Below, one piece after another: positions 8,192 to 17,302 of a DNA stretch of 64,000 bases (position 1 is its first letter; the number at the start of each line of letters is the position of its first letter). The stretch is from positions 53,542-117,541 of the forward strand of contig CALAOT010000106.1 in NCBI GenBank assembly GCA_937889545.1, given 5' to 3'. The position numbers and the translations under genes are program-made. A model generated the notes under the pieces. That model ran no database searches and had not been told where the DNA came from. It saw nothing but the letters and a program-made list of their open reading frames with translations. This stretch comes from an uncultured Opitutaceae bacterium. GTDB taxonomy: Bacteria > Verrucomicrobiota > Verrucomicrobiia > Opitutales > Opitutaceae.

Positions 8192-8812
8192 TCAGAGCCA
8201 TCCGTGCGCTAGAATTGCCGCCGAAACTATCATGATGGCCCCCACGGTCCTCTGCATCCACTCCTGAGTAGCGGGGCTTGAGGCGAACCTCCGGTGCATT
8301 CGCAGCGCGACGAATGCAGTGGCCCCGTACACGGCGATTTGGGTCGCTACAGTGAGTCCGCTCAGCTCCGCCGCCCGCAGCGCAAGCGACCCCCGATCGG
8401 AATGCAGGAAGGACGGGAACACAGCCAGCATGAAGGCGTATGCCTTGGGATTCACAAGGCAGGTCATGGCACCGTAGCGGAATACGGAGGAGCTCTGAAG
8501 CGCCGGCGTGGCCTCCGTTGAAGCGGTTGCCGGGCGCGTCCGGAAGAATTGGCAGCCCATCCACGCCATGTAGGCAGCCCCCAGCAGCACGAGCACTCTG
8601 AGCGCGTGGGGAAAAGCAGCCAGGAGAGCCGTCAATCCGATCGCAGCGGTCAGCACGTGGACCATCCCTCCCGCAACGACACCCGCGATCGCCGACACCG
8701 CACAGCGGGCGCCCCCCGCCAATGCGCTCGAGACGATGTAGGCCATGTCCATTCCTGGGAGGGCCACGATACCGAGAACAAGCAGGAAATAGAGCCATAA
8801 GCTTTGGTCCAT
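8192..8812 (-). CDS. LysE/RhtB family amino-acid exporter
   Basis: 206-residue inner-membrane exporter with six predicted helices. It has the N-terminal GIVALPGMDMAYI segment, a variant of the family's G-x-x-x-x-P-GP motif, and CLVNPKAYAFMLAVFP in the middle. The last helix ends AIMIVSAAILAHGWL. The start at 8812 is chosen because the first helix follows at once; 35 extra residues upstream overlap the preceding gene. It lies 50 bp downstream of a DUF1579-like gene on the same strand and may be its operon partner. A decayed copy of its 3' end is at 1673-1760. Confidence 0.9.
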   Translation of the reverse strand: MDQSLWLYFLLVLGIVALPGMDMAYIVSSALAGGARCAVSAIAGVVAGGMVHVLTAAIGLTALLAAFPHALRVLVLLGAAYMAWMGCQFFRTRPATASTEATPALQSSSVFRYGAMTCLVNPKAYAFMLAVFPSFLHSDRGSLALRAAELSGLTVATQIAVYGATAFVALRMHRRFASSPATQEWMQRTVGAIMIVSAAILAHGWL

Positions 8813-8861
8813 TGAATGAGTGAGTTGGGTGGAAGGAACGGCGTCCCGACTCGCGAGACCG

Positions 8862-9443
8862 TCAGTTGACCCGGGTGAAGTCCATTTTCCAATTGGTTTC
8901 CCATGTCTCGCCCCCATCGGGAGAGAAGGCCTGCTCCCAATGAGCGGAGTTAGGCGTTATCTGCGACCAAATGAAGCGCGCAAGAATTGGTTTTCCCCTG
9001 AGCGTGTCGGTGCCGTAGAAAACACCGACGCCGTCATGGAAGTGGCCTTTTACAGGAGGAGCGAGGTCGGCGAACGGATTGCGACCATCCAGCCACCATA
9101 TTGCCCATTGTCCTGTCTTTGAATCATAGGCGCGCAGCCCCACGCCTCGATAGACTTCGCCGGGTACGTTTATGACGTTGTCGTCCACATTGCCCCAGCC
9201 GCCCATCGTCGGGCGCATGCTGCAGGTGCCGTCGCATTCAGTCCACTCGTTGCAGCCGGCAAGACGTTCCTTGATGCGGACATGGTGGACGCGCCAGTCT
9301 CCGATGAGGAAGTCGAAGTCGTGAAGGCCGGAGAGGTTGGCTGTCGCAGGCGGAGGGGCATCCCCAGCGGCAGGGATCGGGGTAATGGAAGCCAGCGAGG
9401 TGATGAGTAGACCGGCAGCAGCGATATGGCGGGAGTGTTTCAT
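8862..9443 (-). CDS. Secreted DUF1579-like protein
   Basis: About 193 residues: signal peptide (MKHSRHIAAAGLLITSLAS) and a single beta-rich domain. The domain contains LHDFDFLIGDWRVHHVRIKE, CSMRPTMGGWGNVDDN, a RGVGLRAYDSKTGQWAIWWL block and a final SPDGGETWETNWKMDF. This domain is duplicated in the N-terminal half of the protein at 10997-12316. It is divergently arranged with the WYL regulator at 9528, with 84 bp between the starts, so that regulator probably controls it. Substrate unknown. Confidence 0.82.
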   Translation of the reverse strand: MKHSRHIAAAGLLITSLASITPIPAAGDAPPPATANLSGLHDFDFLIGDWRVHHVRIKERLAGCNEWTECDGTCSMRPTMGGWGNVDDNVINVPGEVYRGVGLRAYDSKTGQWAIWWLDGRNPFADLAPPVKGHFHDGVGVFYGTDTLRGKPILARFIWSQITPNSAHWEQAFSPDGGETWETNWKMDFTRVN

Positions 9444-9527
9444 GTGGTGGATGGATTCTGTTTGCGCGTCAATCATGCCCGATTAATCATGCCTCCTAAT
9501 GTCATGTTTAATTGATTTTGCGAAATA

Positions 9528-10568
9528 ATGCTGGCAAGCCGCCTCATAACGATCCTCATGCGGCTCCAGACCCGAGGCCGGATGACCGCGACCGAGCTGG
9601 CTGCGGAGTTCGAGGTCTCCGTGCGCACGATCCACCGCGACATCGACCAGCTTAGCGCGGCCGGCATTCCTGTCTACGCCGACCGGGGGCGCAACGGCGG
9701 CTTCCGGCTGAGGGACGGCTACCGCACGACACTCACCGGCCTTACCCAGCCCGAGGCAGAGGCGCTTTTCCTCACCGCACTACCCGGTCCCGCCGAACAA
9801 CTTGGTCTGGCCGGCATCCTGTCCTCGGCGCGCCTCAAGCTGATGGCGGCGCTCCCGGCGAACCTACAGCATGGAGCAGAGAGAATCGCCACGCGCTTCC
9901 ACCTTGACCCGGCCGGTTGGTTTAAGGGGACAGACCTACTGCCTTCGCTGCGGGTGGTCGCCGCGGGCGTTTGGGGCGACCGCCTGCTCAAGCTGCGCTA
10001 CCGCCACTCCAGAGGCGGTAGTCCGCCCGTGCGCACACTCGCGCCGCTCGGCCTCGTGCTGAAGGGCGGCGTCTGGTACCTGGTGGCGCAGAGCGGAACG
10101 TCCATCCGCACTTTCCGCGCCGCAAAGATCTACGACGCGGAACTCTGTGACCAGACGTTCGACCGCCCCAAGGGCTTCGATTTGGCGGCCCACTGGACGT
10201 TGGCGGCGCATGACTACGAGGCCAGTGTCTATCGCGAGCACGCAGAAGTGCGCCTTTCGCCAAGGGGTTTGGAGCTGCTCGATTTGCTCGGCCCGCACGT
10301 GGTCGAGGTGGCGGCCAAGACCGCGCACAAACCGGACCGTGCCGGCTGGGTGCGCTGCATGCTCCCCATTGAGTCCTTGGAATTCGGCGTCCGCGAGCTG
10401 ATGCGCCTGGGCGGAGACGTGAACGTACTCGGGCCGCCCGCATTGCGCGCACAGCTGGCCGCTACAGCCGCCCGGATCGTTTGTGTCCACGCTACCCACA
10501 CAACCACCCCATCCTGCAATCCGGCACCAAGCGCGACCGATATGACAAGCGATCTGCTTGTTTCTTAA
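9528..10568 (+). CDS. YafY-type HTH/WYL-domain transcriptional regulator
   Basis: 346 residues: an HTH_11 domain (MLASRLITILMRLQTRGRMT, ELAAEFEVSVRTIHRDIDQL) and a WYL domain (about 145-215, with GVWYLVAQSGTSIRTFRAAK). A C-terminal WCX-like region reaches about residue 310. WYL domains sense small ligands or nucleic acids. The gene is divergent from the DUF1579-like gene. The first 50 codons are repeated in inverted orientation at 10771-10911, where they are fused to a DUF1203 fragment. Confidence 0.9.
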   Translation: MLASRLITILMRLQTRGRMTATELAAEFEVSVRTIHRDIDQLSAAGIPVYADRGRNGGFRLRDGYRTTLTGLTQPEAEALFLTALPGPAEQLGLAGILSSARLKLMAALPANLQHGAERIATRFHLDPAGWFKGTDLLPSLRVVAAGVWGDRLLKLRYRHSRGGSPPVRTLAPLGLVLKGGVWYLVAQSGTSIRTFRAAKIYDAELCDQTFDRPKGFDLAAHWTLAAHDYEASVYREHAEVRLSPRGLELLDLLGPHVVEVAAKTAHKPDRAGWVRCMLPIESLEFGVRELMRLGGDVNVLGPPALRAQLAATAARIVCVHATHTTTPSCNPAPSATDMTSDLLVS

Positions 10569-10587
10569 ACGGTGGGGTTTCGGTCGG

Positions 10588-10911
10588 TTACTCCCGCATT
10601 ATCCTTGCTGCGAAACAGCCGTGACCCGCAAAACGGGCATGCAGGCTGCCGACGTCAGGCATAGCAAGTAATCTGCGGATCGTATCTATTGCGTCGGTCA
10701 AATCGGGAAGGGTCGATTCCACGATCTCGTTGGAGGCAGTATATCCCCTAAGGGCGAAAGTGGTGTAAAATATCCCTGCCGCGCTTAGCTGATCGATGTC
10801 GCTGTGGATCGTGCGTACGGCGACTTCGAATTCTGCCGCCAGTCGACTCGCGCTCATACGACCGCGAGCTTGCAGCAGCATCAAGATCGACAGGAGGCGG
10901 CTCGCTAGCAT
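10588..10911 (-). pseudogene. Chimeric frame: WYL-regulator HTH joined to DUF1203 C-terminus
   Basis: 107 residues. The first ~48 (MLASRLLSILMLLQARGRMS to DIDQLSAAGI) copy the HTH of the 9528-10568 regulator. The remainder, from FYTTFALRGYTASNEIVES to FAGHGCFAARIM, copies the C-terminal half of the DUF1203 protein at 1013-1483. The switch is at about 10768. The WYL sensor and the first half of DUF1203 are absent. It could still make a small DNA-binding protein, so I call it a pseudogene with caution. It sits divergent to the gene at 10997, mirroring the pair at 8862-10568. Confidence 0.8.
10590..10770 (-). repeat. DUF1203 3'-half repeat, copy B
   Basis: Near-identical to 1016-1195 in the same orientation. 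Here it ends with one extra codon and a TAA stop, in contrast to copy A, where the IS3 element interrupts. Confidence 0.85.
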
Positions 10912-10996
10912 TTTTCGTCTCTATTAACAATACATGACCTCCGGTGGCATATTTAATGCGCCATAATACCGCGAACAACATGAAAAGGACGATCCC

Positions 10997-12316
10997 ATGA
11001 AAAATCACCGCCTCACGCTCGCTGCCGGCTTATTGTTGGGCTCAATTGCTCCTGCACATTCATCCGAAGAGATCCCAGAGCCCGGCCAAGCTGCCGCCAA
11101 TCTTACTGGCTTGCACGATTTCGATTTTTTCGTCGGTGAATGGCATGTCCATCATCGTCGCTTAAAGGAGCGCCTAGCCGACAGTCGTGAATGGCTGGAA
11201 TTCGACGGTACGAGTAGCATGCGCAAGCTTATGGATGGCTGGGCCAACGTGGACGACAACGTGCTAGACATGCCAGGTGGCGCCTATCGGGGAGTCTCGC
11301 TGCGCGCATACGATCCGACGACCGGGCAATGGGCAATCTGGTGGCTCGACGGGCGCGATCCTTTCGGAGACCTCGATCCGCCGGTCAAGGGCCGTTTCGA
11401 GAACGGTGTTGGCACCTTCTATGCCGACGATACGTTCAAGGGAAAGCCGATCCGCGTGCGGTTCATCTGGTCGCACATCACGCCCACATCCGCTCTCTGG
11501 GAACAGGCTTTTTCGCCCGATGGAGGAAAGATTTGGGAGACGAATTGGATTATGGAGCTTACCCGGGATAATCAAGTGAGCAGTATGCAAGAATTGTCAC
11601 CCGTCGTCGAACTGCGTCAATACACCTTGAAGCCCGGCCGGCGCGAAGACCTGATTCACCTGTTCGAAGACAATTTTATCAAACCGCAGGAAGCTGTCGG
11701 CGCCGCGGTGATCGGACAATTCCGCGACCAGCGGGCACCCGATCGCTTTGTATGGTTGCGCGGCTTCGGCGACATGGGGGCGCGGCGCCAGGCGCTAGAG
11801 AAATTCTATGGCAGCCCGGTCTGGCTGAAATTTCGCGGTGCGGCCAACGACACGATGATCGATTCCGACAATGTCCTCCTGCTCAAGCCTGCGAGACCAG
11901 GCTCCGGTTTTCACCTAGACCCCGCCACGCGTCCGCCGCTCTCTGGCGCCGAAACCGCGGATGGATTCATCGGCGCCGTGATCTACTATTTCAAGGTTTC
12001 CGTGGACGGAAAATTCACGGACTTCTTTGCTTCAAGCGTGTCCCCAGTCCTTCAGCGGGCCAATGGCCGGCTCCTCGCGGAATTTGTCACTGAGCCAGCC
12101 AATAACGACTTTCGCCTCCCAGTTCGAGAGAGCGAGCATGTCTTCATCGCCTTTGCCGCGTTCCCCACTGAGTCCGCCTGTGCGGCCGGTTTGGCTGCCA
12201 TGAAAGACGATCCCGTTTGGACCGCCTTGCCCGGTGTTGCCCTCAGAAGCACCATGGCCAAGCCGGCCGAGACGTTAACCCTGGCACCTTGCCGACGATC
12301 CCTGCTGCGTCCATGA
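10997..12316 (+). CDS. Secreted DUF1579-like plus NIPSNAP two-domain protein
   Basis: 439 residues. A signal peptide (RLTLAAGLLLGSIAPAHS) is followed by a DUF1579-like domain (about 30-195) very similar to the protein at 8862-9443. From about 205 there are two NIPSNAP-type dimeric alpha-beta barrel halves. The first begins VVELRQYTLKPGRREDLIHL with FVWLRGFGDMGARRQALEKF; the second has the SEHVFIAFAAFPTESACAAG segment. NIPSNAP domains bind or modify small ligands. The fusion suggests the two domains act on the same compound. The divergent chimera at 10588-10911 carries only its former regulator's HTH. Confidence 0.82.
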   Translation: MKNHRLTLAAGLLLGSIAPAHSSEEIPEPGQAAANLTGLHDFDFFVGEWHVHHRRLKERLADSREWLEFDGTSSMRKLMDGWANVDDNVLDMPGGAYRGVSLRAYDPTTGQWAIWWLDGRDPFGDLDPPVKGRFENGVGTFYADDTFKGKPIRVRFIWSHITPTSALWEQAFSPDGGKIWETNWIMELTRDNQVSSMQELSPVVELRQYTLKPGRREDLIHLFEDNFIKPQEAVGAAVIGQFRDQRAPDRFVWLRGFGDMGARRQALEKFYGSPVWLKFRGAANDTMIDSDNVLLLKPARPGSGFHLDPATRPPLSGAETADGFIGAVIYYFKVSVDGKFTDFFASSVSPVLQRANGRLLAEFVTEPANNDFRLPVRESEHVFIAFAAFPTESACAAGLAAMKDDPVWTALPGVALRSTMAKPAETLTLAPCRRSLLRP

Positions 12317-12756
12317 TGCCTCAATGCTGCAATGTGGACACGGGACATTTCTCCCGGCCGATTTTGCGCAAGGCCCCTAAGCCAGATGCCGGCCGACGGC
12401 GACATCAACGAGGTGAACACCGTAATCTCGACAAGTTGGTGGTCGAGGCGGTGTGCCGCCGTCCCGCTCGGGCGGCTCTAGACCGGGCCCGCACGAGTTA
12501 CGGACCCTTTATCGTCAAGTCCGTGATCTCCCCATACCGTGCCATAGTAAAGCTACCCGCTTGGTCGCTGGATCGAAGGCACATAGGCTCGGAGCTCTTC
12601 CACTCGTGTCTTGATCGCATCGTAATGCATCTGGGTTCCTTTCGTTTCCTATAATTGGGCCTCCACGGGGTGCGCACAATTACACAAAGCTCTCTCCAGG
12701 AATGCGCTGGCGTCCCCACGGGTATTCGAACCCCTATGCTATTATCCCGTGATCGT
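12317..12756. other. Gene-poor stretch between DUF1579/NIPSNAP gene and traB relic
   Basis: No convincing gene on either strand. The sequence CATCTGGGTTCCTTTC near 12628 also occurs just upstream of the IS3 orfA start (minus strand, about 950-965), suggesting a scrap of related IS. Around 12700-12745 a GGGTATTCGAACCCC stretch resembles a tRNA T-arm but no full tRNA can be folded. Confidence 0.4.
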
Positions 12757-13344
12757 TTAGGTATTCATCGCCGTCACCAACGGCGTGCCGAAAAGCCGGC
12801 ACCAAGCTAGGACACAATTCCTTTGGATCCTCGGAATAGTCGGGCCACCGGCCCACCAGTCGTTCGCGATTGCGACTACCACGGTCGGCCGATCTGCCAT
12901 TGAAAACAAAATGGGCCAAACAATCACTTGCTCATAACAGATGAGCACGGCCGCGCGCTCACCGGCCACGTCCACCACGGGGTGTTCAAACCAATAGGCA
13001 TGCGTCTCGTCACTCGCCCAAGGCCGCCACATGGTTAGCGGCACTGGCATTCTCTGGCGATAAATGATCTTTGAACCCGTCCGGTTTACGGAAAGAAGGA
13101 TGTTCGCTGATCGGCCGTCGCCCTCCCCTACTTCAGCGCCCAGGAGGACGGTTTTATCGCCACTCGAGGTCAGCCCTTCCTTCCAAAACGCTTCTGGCAC
13201 CTCAAACCATAGCCCACCGATTGATTCGGGGAGGACGATCACCCGGCCAGGGGTTGCCGCAGCGAGCTTGGGCAGCGCCGTCGCCCGCTTTAGTTCCCGT
13301 TCAGAATCGATCTCCCCATGTCCAAACGGCTCTTTCGCGTCCAA
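12757..13344 (-). pseudogene. Conjugal transfer TraB-like (nitrilase-superfamily) fragment
   Basis: 195 residues matching the carbon-nitrogen hydrolase domain of TraB/apolipoprotein N-acyltransferase-like proteins. RVIVLPESIGGLW holds the catalytic Glu and VLICYEQVIVWPIL the catalytic Cys. The C-terminal RNCVLAWCRLFGTPLVTA strand is present. The N-terminal membrane domain is missing and the 5' end runs into repeat R1 at 13352. It is a relic of a conjugative element. Confidence 0.7.
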
Positions 13345-13351
13345 CCATCTA

Positions 13352-13475
13352 TATTATGTTAAGTAGTGAAAAGAGCACGATTCCGTTCTCGCCTCGCTCC
13401 ATGTCCCCTTAGCCTGGGGTCTTTTAAAAGCCTGCTGAAATCCGGGTGCGCTCGCGCTGCCGCTCAACAACCAAG
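13352..13475 (+). repeat. Repeat R1, copy 1
   Basis: About 125 bp, shared with 20269-20395 and 28699-28825 in the same orientation. It begins TTATGTTAAGTAGTGAAAAG, contains a hairpin-like CCCCTTAGCCTGGGGTCTTTT, and ends CGCTGCCGCTCAACAACCAAG. The first 11 bases (13354-13364) match 10 of 11 positions of the XerD arm of the Escherichia coli dif site. Here the bases in front (TCTATA) also resemble the dif spacer. The copy separates the traB relic from an integrase relic. Confidence 0.8.
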
Positions 13476-14346
13476 ATTGGCGGGACCGCTATATCGCGAG
13501 GCATCCGGTGGGGTCGCCGGAGCGCACCCGTGTCGAACACACGGCCAACAGCTTCTTGCGAGGCGGGCGTTCGCTCTTTGCGAAACGTGTGCTCAAGCGA
13601 GTTCTCACGAAATGCCCTAATCTCGCGATGCCGACACCGTTGCCGTTCGACGGGGTGGAACTACTTCCAGAGCGGAAAGCGGATTTTTTTACACACCTGA
13701 TGCGGATGCCAAGCAATTGATCGAACACGCCTTCAAGGAGCTTTCGGGCAATCAGCTCATCACCTTCGTCCTGGCCATCGGCGCTGGCCTACGTCGAAAC
13801 GAAATCGACAAGCTTCCGTGGACGCATGTGGACCTGCCGGCGGGCGTGGTCACGGTCGCCCCCACGAATTACCATCGGCTCAAAAGCGATTCTTCCGTCG
13901 GCAAGATTCAGCTTGAACCCCGCTTCGCCGAAAAGCTTCGACAGCACGCTGCCGAAAACCGCGGTGAATTCGTGCTCACTTCGCCAAACCCGCCAAGGGC
14001 AGACTCCGCGCGGCGTTACTACCGCTGCAAGACGGACTTCACCGCCCTGTGCGCGCGGCTGAAGACGAAGGGAATCAAACATTCTACCAGTCGCATCCAC
14101 ACGCTGAGAAAAGAATTCGCCTCCCATCTCGCGCAACGCCGTGACATTTTTGCGGCGAGCGCCGGACTCCGGCACTCGACCATCGGTGTTACCCGCAAGT
14201 ACAAAGTTTCGAGCACGATCGAGCCGACAGCCTTCTTTTCTACTGAAATAGCTGCTGCGCCAGATGCCACGAAACTTGTTGAGTTGCTCAAAAAGGGGCT
14301 CGAACAGGGTCAAATCAAACTACCGCTTACGAAGCCCGCGGCGTGA
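13472..14346 (+). pseudogene. Tyrosine recombinase (integrase), frameshifted and 5'-truncated
   Basis: The first part (frame 2, 13472-13690) reads as a core-binding domain: WRDRYIARHP, EHTANSFLRGGRSLFAKRVL. It shifts at a T7 run (13684-13690) into frame 1, where the catalytic domain continues to 14346. That part has Arg in AIGAGLRRNEIDKLPW, His-x-x-Arg in HTLRKEF, His in LRHSTIG and the terminal Tyr in TRKYKV. All catalytic residues are therefore still there. The 5' end is lost at repeat R1. Single-base repair of the T-run would restore one frame, so decay may be recent or the run may be a sequencing error. Confidence 0.78.
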
Positions 14347-14450
14347 ACGTTTTGGTTGCCGCCGGCCATCTGCGCTGCTGACTGTCTATTTGTACGGCAT
14401 CAACCCAGCGGGCCCAGGAGTTTTCACTTTCAAGTAGGATTGCGGCGGCA

Positions 14451-17183
14451 ATGAGTGTACCGTCGGCGCACGGGTCAATTGTTCAACCTGTCCGCGAGTT
14501 CAACATGACTAGCATCCCATCGGCCGTCCTCCCCAAGAGCGTGCTTGCAACCGATCGGCATAAGGCCGCGGCGATACGCGTGTCGCCCCTGGTGGTGGAG
14601 TCGGCGGCGATGGACACAGCGGGCGTCTACGCGAAGCTGAACACTCGCGCCGAGGGACTAACCGACAGCGAGGCCGCTACGCGTCTGGCCGAGTACGGTC
14701 CCAACGTGCTGGCGAAAGACCAGCGGGCGGGATTCGGGAAGCTACTCTGGCGCGCGATGCTCAACCCGCTCGTAATCCTGCTGGCCGTGCTCGCGACGAT
14801 CTCGCTGGCAACGGGAGATTCGCCTGGCGCGGCCGTGATGGCATCCATGATTGCCCTGAGCGTTGCTTTAAAGTTGATTCAGGAGTCCAAAGCCGGCAAC
14901 GCCGCAGCCAAACTCAAGGCAATGATCTCGGTGACCGCGACAGCGCTTCGTGGCGGAGCACCGCGGGAGATCGCCGTCGCACAGCTTGTCCCCGGCGACG
15001 TGGTTCGACTGGCCGCCGGCGACATGATTCCCGGCGACGTGCGGATCGTTCAGGCCAAGGATCTGTTCGTCAGCCAAGGCTCGCTGACCGGAGAAAGTTT
15101 CCCGGTCGAGAAGTTGGACGTTGAGAAGAAGACCACGGGGGCAGCGACCGCGCCGATCGAATTGACCAGCATCGCGTTCCTGGGCACGAGCGTAGAAAGC
15201 GGCTCGGCCAGCGCGGTGGTAGTTGCCACCGGCAAGGACACGTACCTCGGGGGCATGGCCCGGTCGCTCCAGGATCAGCCGACCCAGACATCCTTTGATC
15301 GCGGCATTGCCCAGTTCACATGGCTAATGCTCCGCTTCATGTTGGTGATGGTGCCCCTGGTCTTCCTCATCAACGGCCTCACCAAGAGAGATTGGGGGCA
15401 GGCATTCTTCTTTGCGCTGGCGGTGGCTGTAGGTCTGACGCCCGAAATGTTGCCGATGATCGTGACCGTCTGCTTGTCCAAGGGGGCCGTGGCGATGGGG
15501 CGCAAGAAGGTCATCGTCAAGCGACTCAACGCGATCCAGAACCTGGGGGCGATGGACGTGCTCTGCACCGACAAAACGGGAACGCTGACGATGGACCAGG
15601 TCACACTTGAGCGTTACTGCAACGTGATGTTGAAGGAGGACCAAGGCGTGCTCGCACTGGCGTACCTCAACAGCCATTTTCAGACGGGCCTTAAGAATGT
15701 CCTCGATCGTGCCGTGCTCGCGCACACTGAGACCCACGCTCACGCCGACATTCCCCAATACGCAAAAGTGGACGAAATCCCCTTTGATTTCCAGCGCCGC
15801 ATCATGTCAGTCGTGGTCCGCGCGCCCGACGGCAGAGATCGCATTATCTCCAAGGGCGCTCCCGAGGCGATCTTCGCCAATTGCCGGAGCTTTGCGCTAG
15901 AGGGCACGATCTCGCCGATGGACCCCCAGCACGTGGAGGATTTGAAGAAGGAATACGAGCGGCTCAGCGCGGACGGCTTCCGCGTCCTGGCCATCGCCAC
16001 CAAGGACGTCGCTGCCCGCGGCAATGTCGCCGCCGGCACGACTCCGTACGGCAAAGCCGACGAGTGCGACTTGATCTTAAACGGCTATGTAGCGTTCCTC
16101 GATCCGCCCAAGGAAACCGCGACCGCCGCAATCAAGGATTTGCAAGGTCATGGTGTGCTGGTCAAGGTTTTGACCGGTGATAACGACCTGGTTGCTCGCA
16201 AGATATGCAAAGATGTGGGGCTTTCAACGGAATTCGTTTTGCTGGGCGATGAGCTGGAGAAGATGACCGACGAGCAGCTTGCCGACGCCTCCGAAAAGAC
16301 CACCCTTTTCGCCCGCGTTTCGCCCGCGCACAAGCAGCGGATCGTCAAGGCGCTGCAATCCCGCAAACACACCGTCGGCTATATGGGGGACGGCATCAAT
16401 GACGCCCCCTCGCTCCACGCCGCCGATGTGGGAATCAGCGTGGACACCGCCGTGGACATCGCCAAAGAATCCGCCGACATGATCCTGCTGGAGAAGTCCC
16501 TGTTGGTGCTGGACGAGGGGGTGCTGGAAGGACGGCGGGTTTTCTCCAACATCATCAAGTACGTTCGCATGGGTGCGTCGAGCAACTTCGGCAACATGTT
16601 CAGCGTGCTGGGCGCCAGCGTCTTCGTGCCCTTCCTGCCGATGCTGCCGGTACAGATTTTGGCCAACAACCTGCTCTACGACGTCAGCCAGACCGCCATA
16701 CCTACGGACGCAGTGGACCCCGAGCGTATCGCGGCCCCGCGCCAGTGGAACATCAAGGATCTCACTTGGTTTGTCGTCCTCATCGGTCCGTGCTCCTCGA
16801 TCTTCGATTACACGACGTATTTTATGATGCTTAAGCTGTTCCATTGCTGGGACACATCAACGCCAACGGCCGCGGCTCACAGCGCCAGCGTGTTCCAGGC
16901 CGGCTGGTTCGTCGAAAGCTTGTTAACGCAGACGATGATCATCCACGTCATCCGAACCAACAAAATTCCCTTTTTTCAGAGTCGTGCGTCCCTGGCGCTG
17001 ACGGTGATGACCGTCGTCATCATGGCGGTCGGCGTGGCGATTCCCCTTTCACCGCTAGGCCACTACCTGGGGTTTTCAATGCTGCCGCGTCTCTACTGGC
17101 CGCTGCTGGGGCTGACGATCGTGTGCTACATGCTGCTCACCCAGGGCGTGAAGATGTGGCTGCTGCGTCTGAAGTGGATCTGA
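14451..17183 (+). CDS. mgtA: MgtA-type Mg2+-importing P-type ATPase
   Basis: 910 residues, full length for MgtA/MgtB. N-terminal cation ATPase domain (AATRLAEYGPNVLA), actuator motif SLTGES, the phosphorylation loop LCTDKTGTLTMD with its Asp, and the hinge MGDGINDAPSLHAADVGISV are all present. The C-terminal helices include SNFGNMFSVLGASVFVPFLP and the NLLYDVSQTAIPTD segment typical of magnesium importers. It uses ATP to import Mg2+ (or Ni2+). A second ATG at 14505 is possible. It stands alone between an integrase relic and a DUF2934 gene, so it looks like cargo of the mobile region. Confidence 0.95.
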   Translation: MSVPSAHGSIVQPVREFNMTSIPSAVLPKSVLATDRHKAAAIRVSPLVVESAAMDTAGVYAKLNTRAEGLTDSEAATRLAEYGPNVLAKDQRAGFGKLLWRAMLNPLVILLAVLATISLATGDSPGAAVMASMIALSVALKLIQESKAGNAAAKLKAMISVTATALRGGAPREIAVAQLVPGDVVRLAAGDMIPGDVRIVQAKDLFVSQGSLTGESFPVEKLDVEKKTTGAATAPIELTSIAFLGTSVESGSASAVVVATGKDTYLGGMARSLQDQPTQTSFDRGIAQFTWLMLRFMLVMVPLVFLINGLTKRDWGQAFFFALAVAVGLTPEMLPMIVTVCLSKGAVAMGRKKVIVKRLNAIQNLGAMDVLCTDKTGTLTMDQVTLERYCNVMLKEDQGVLALAYLNSHFQTGLKNVLDRAVLAHTETHAHADIPQYAKVDEIPFDFQRRIMSVVVRAPDGRDRIISKGAPEAIFANCRSFALEGTISPMDPQHVEDLKKEYERLSADGFRVLAIATKDVAARGNVAAGTTPYGKADECDLILNGYVAFLDPPKETATAAIKDLQGHGVLVKVLTGDNDLVARKICKDVGLSTEFVLLGDELEKMTDEQLADASEKTTLFARVSPAHKQRIVKALQSRKHTVGYMGDGINDAPSLHAADVGISVDTAVDIAKESADMILLEKSLLVLDEGVLEGRRVFSNIIKYVRMGASSNFGNMFSVLGASVFVPFLPMLPVQILANNLLYDVSQTAIPTDAVDPERIAAPRQWNIKDLTWFVVLIGPCSSIFDYTTYFMMLKLFHCWDTSTPTAAAHSASVFQAGWFVESLLTQTMIIHVIRTNKIPFFQSRASLALTVMTVVIMAVGVAIPLSPLGHYLGFSMLPRLYWPLLGLTIVCYMLLTQGVKMWLLRLKWI

Positions 17184-17302
17184 GCAAGAACAAACCATGA
17201 TGTCCTAAGTTAGGGTGCTTGAAAGCGAGCATAAACTAACTTTATGAGCACTCAGCCGAACCGCCTTTTTGCCCGGAAATCACGAATTCCTGTGGTGCGG
17301 AA

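Noticed and set aside
12695..12745. tRNA-like 3' end on the minus strand (T-arm look-alike followed by CCA)
   Set aside because: The T-loop is followed by A where the stem needs C, and no anticodon or D arm can be found upstream. At most a degraded attachment-site scrap.
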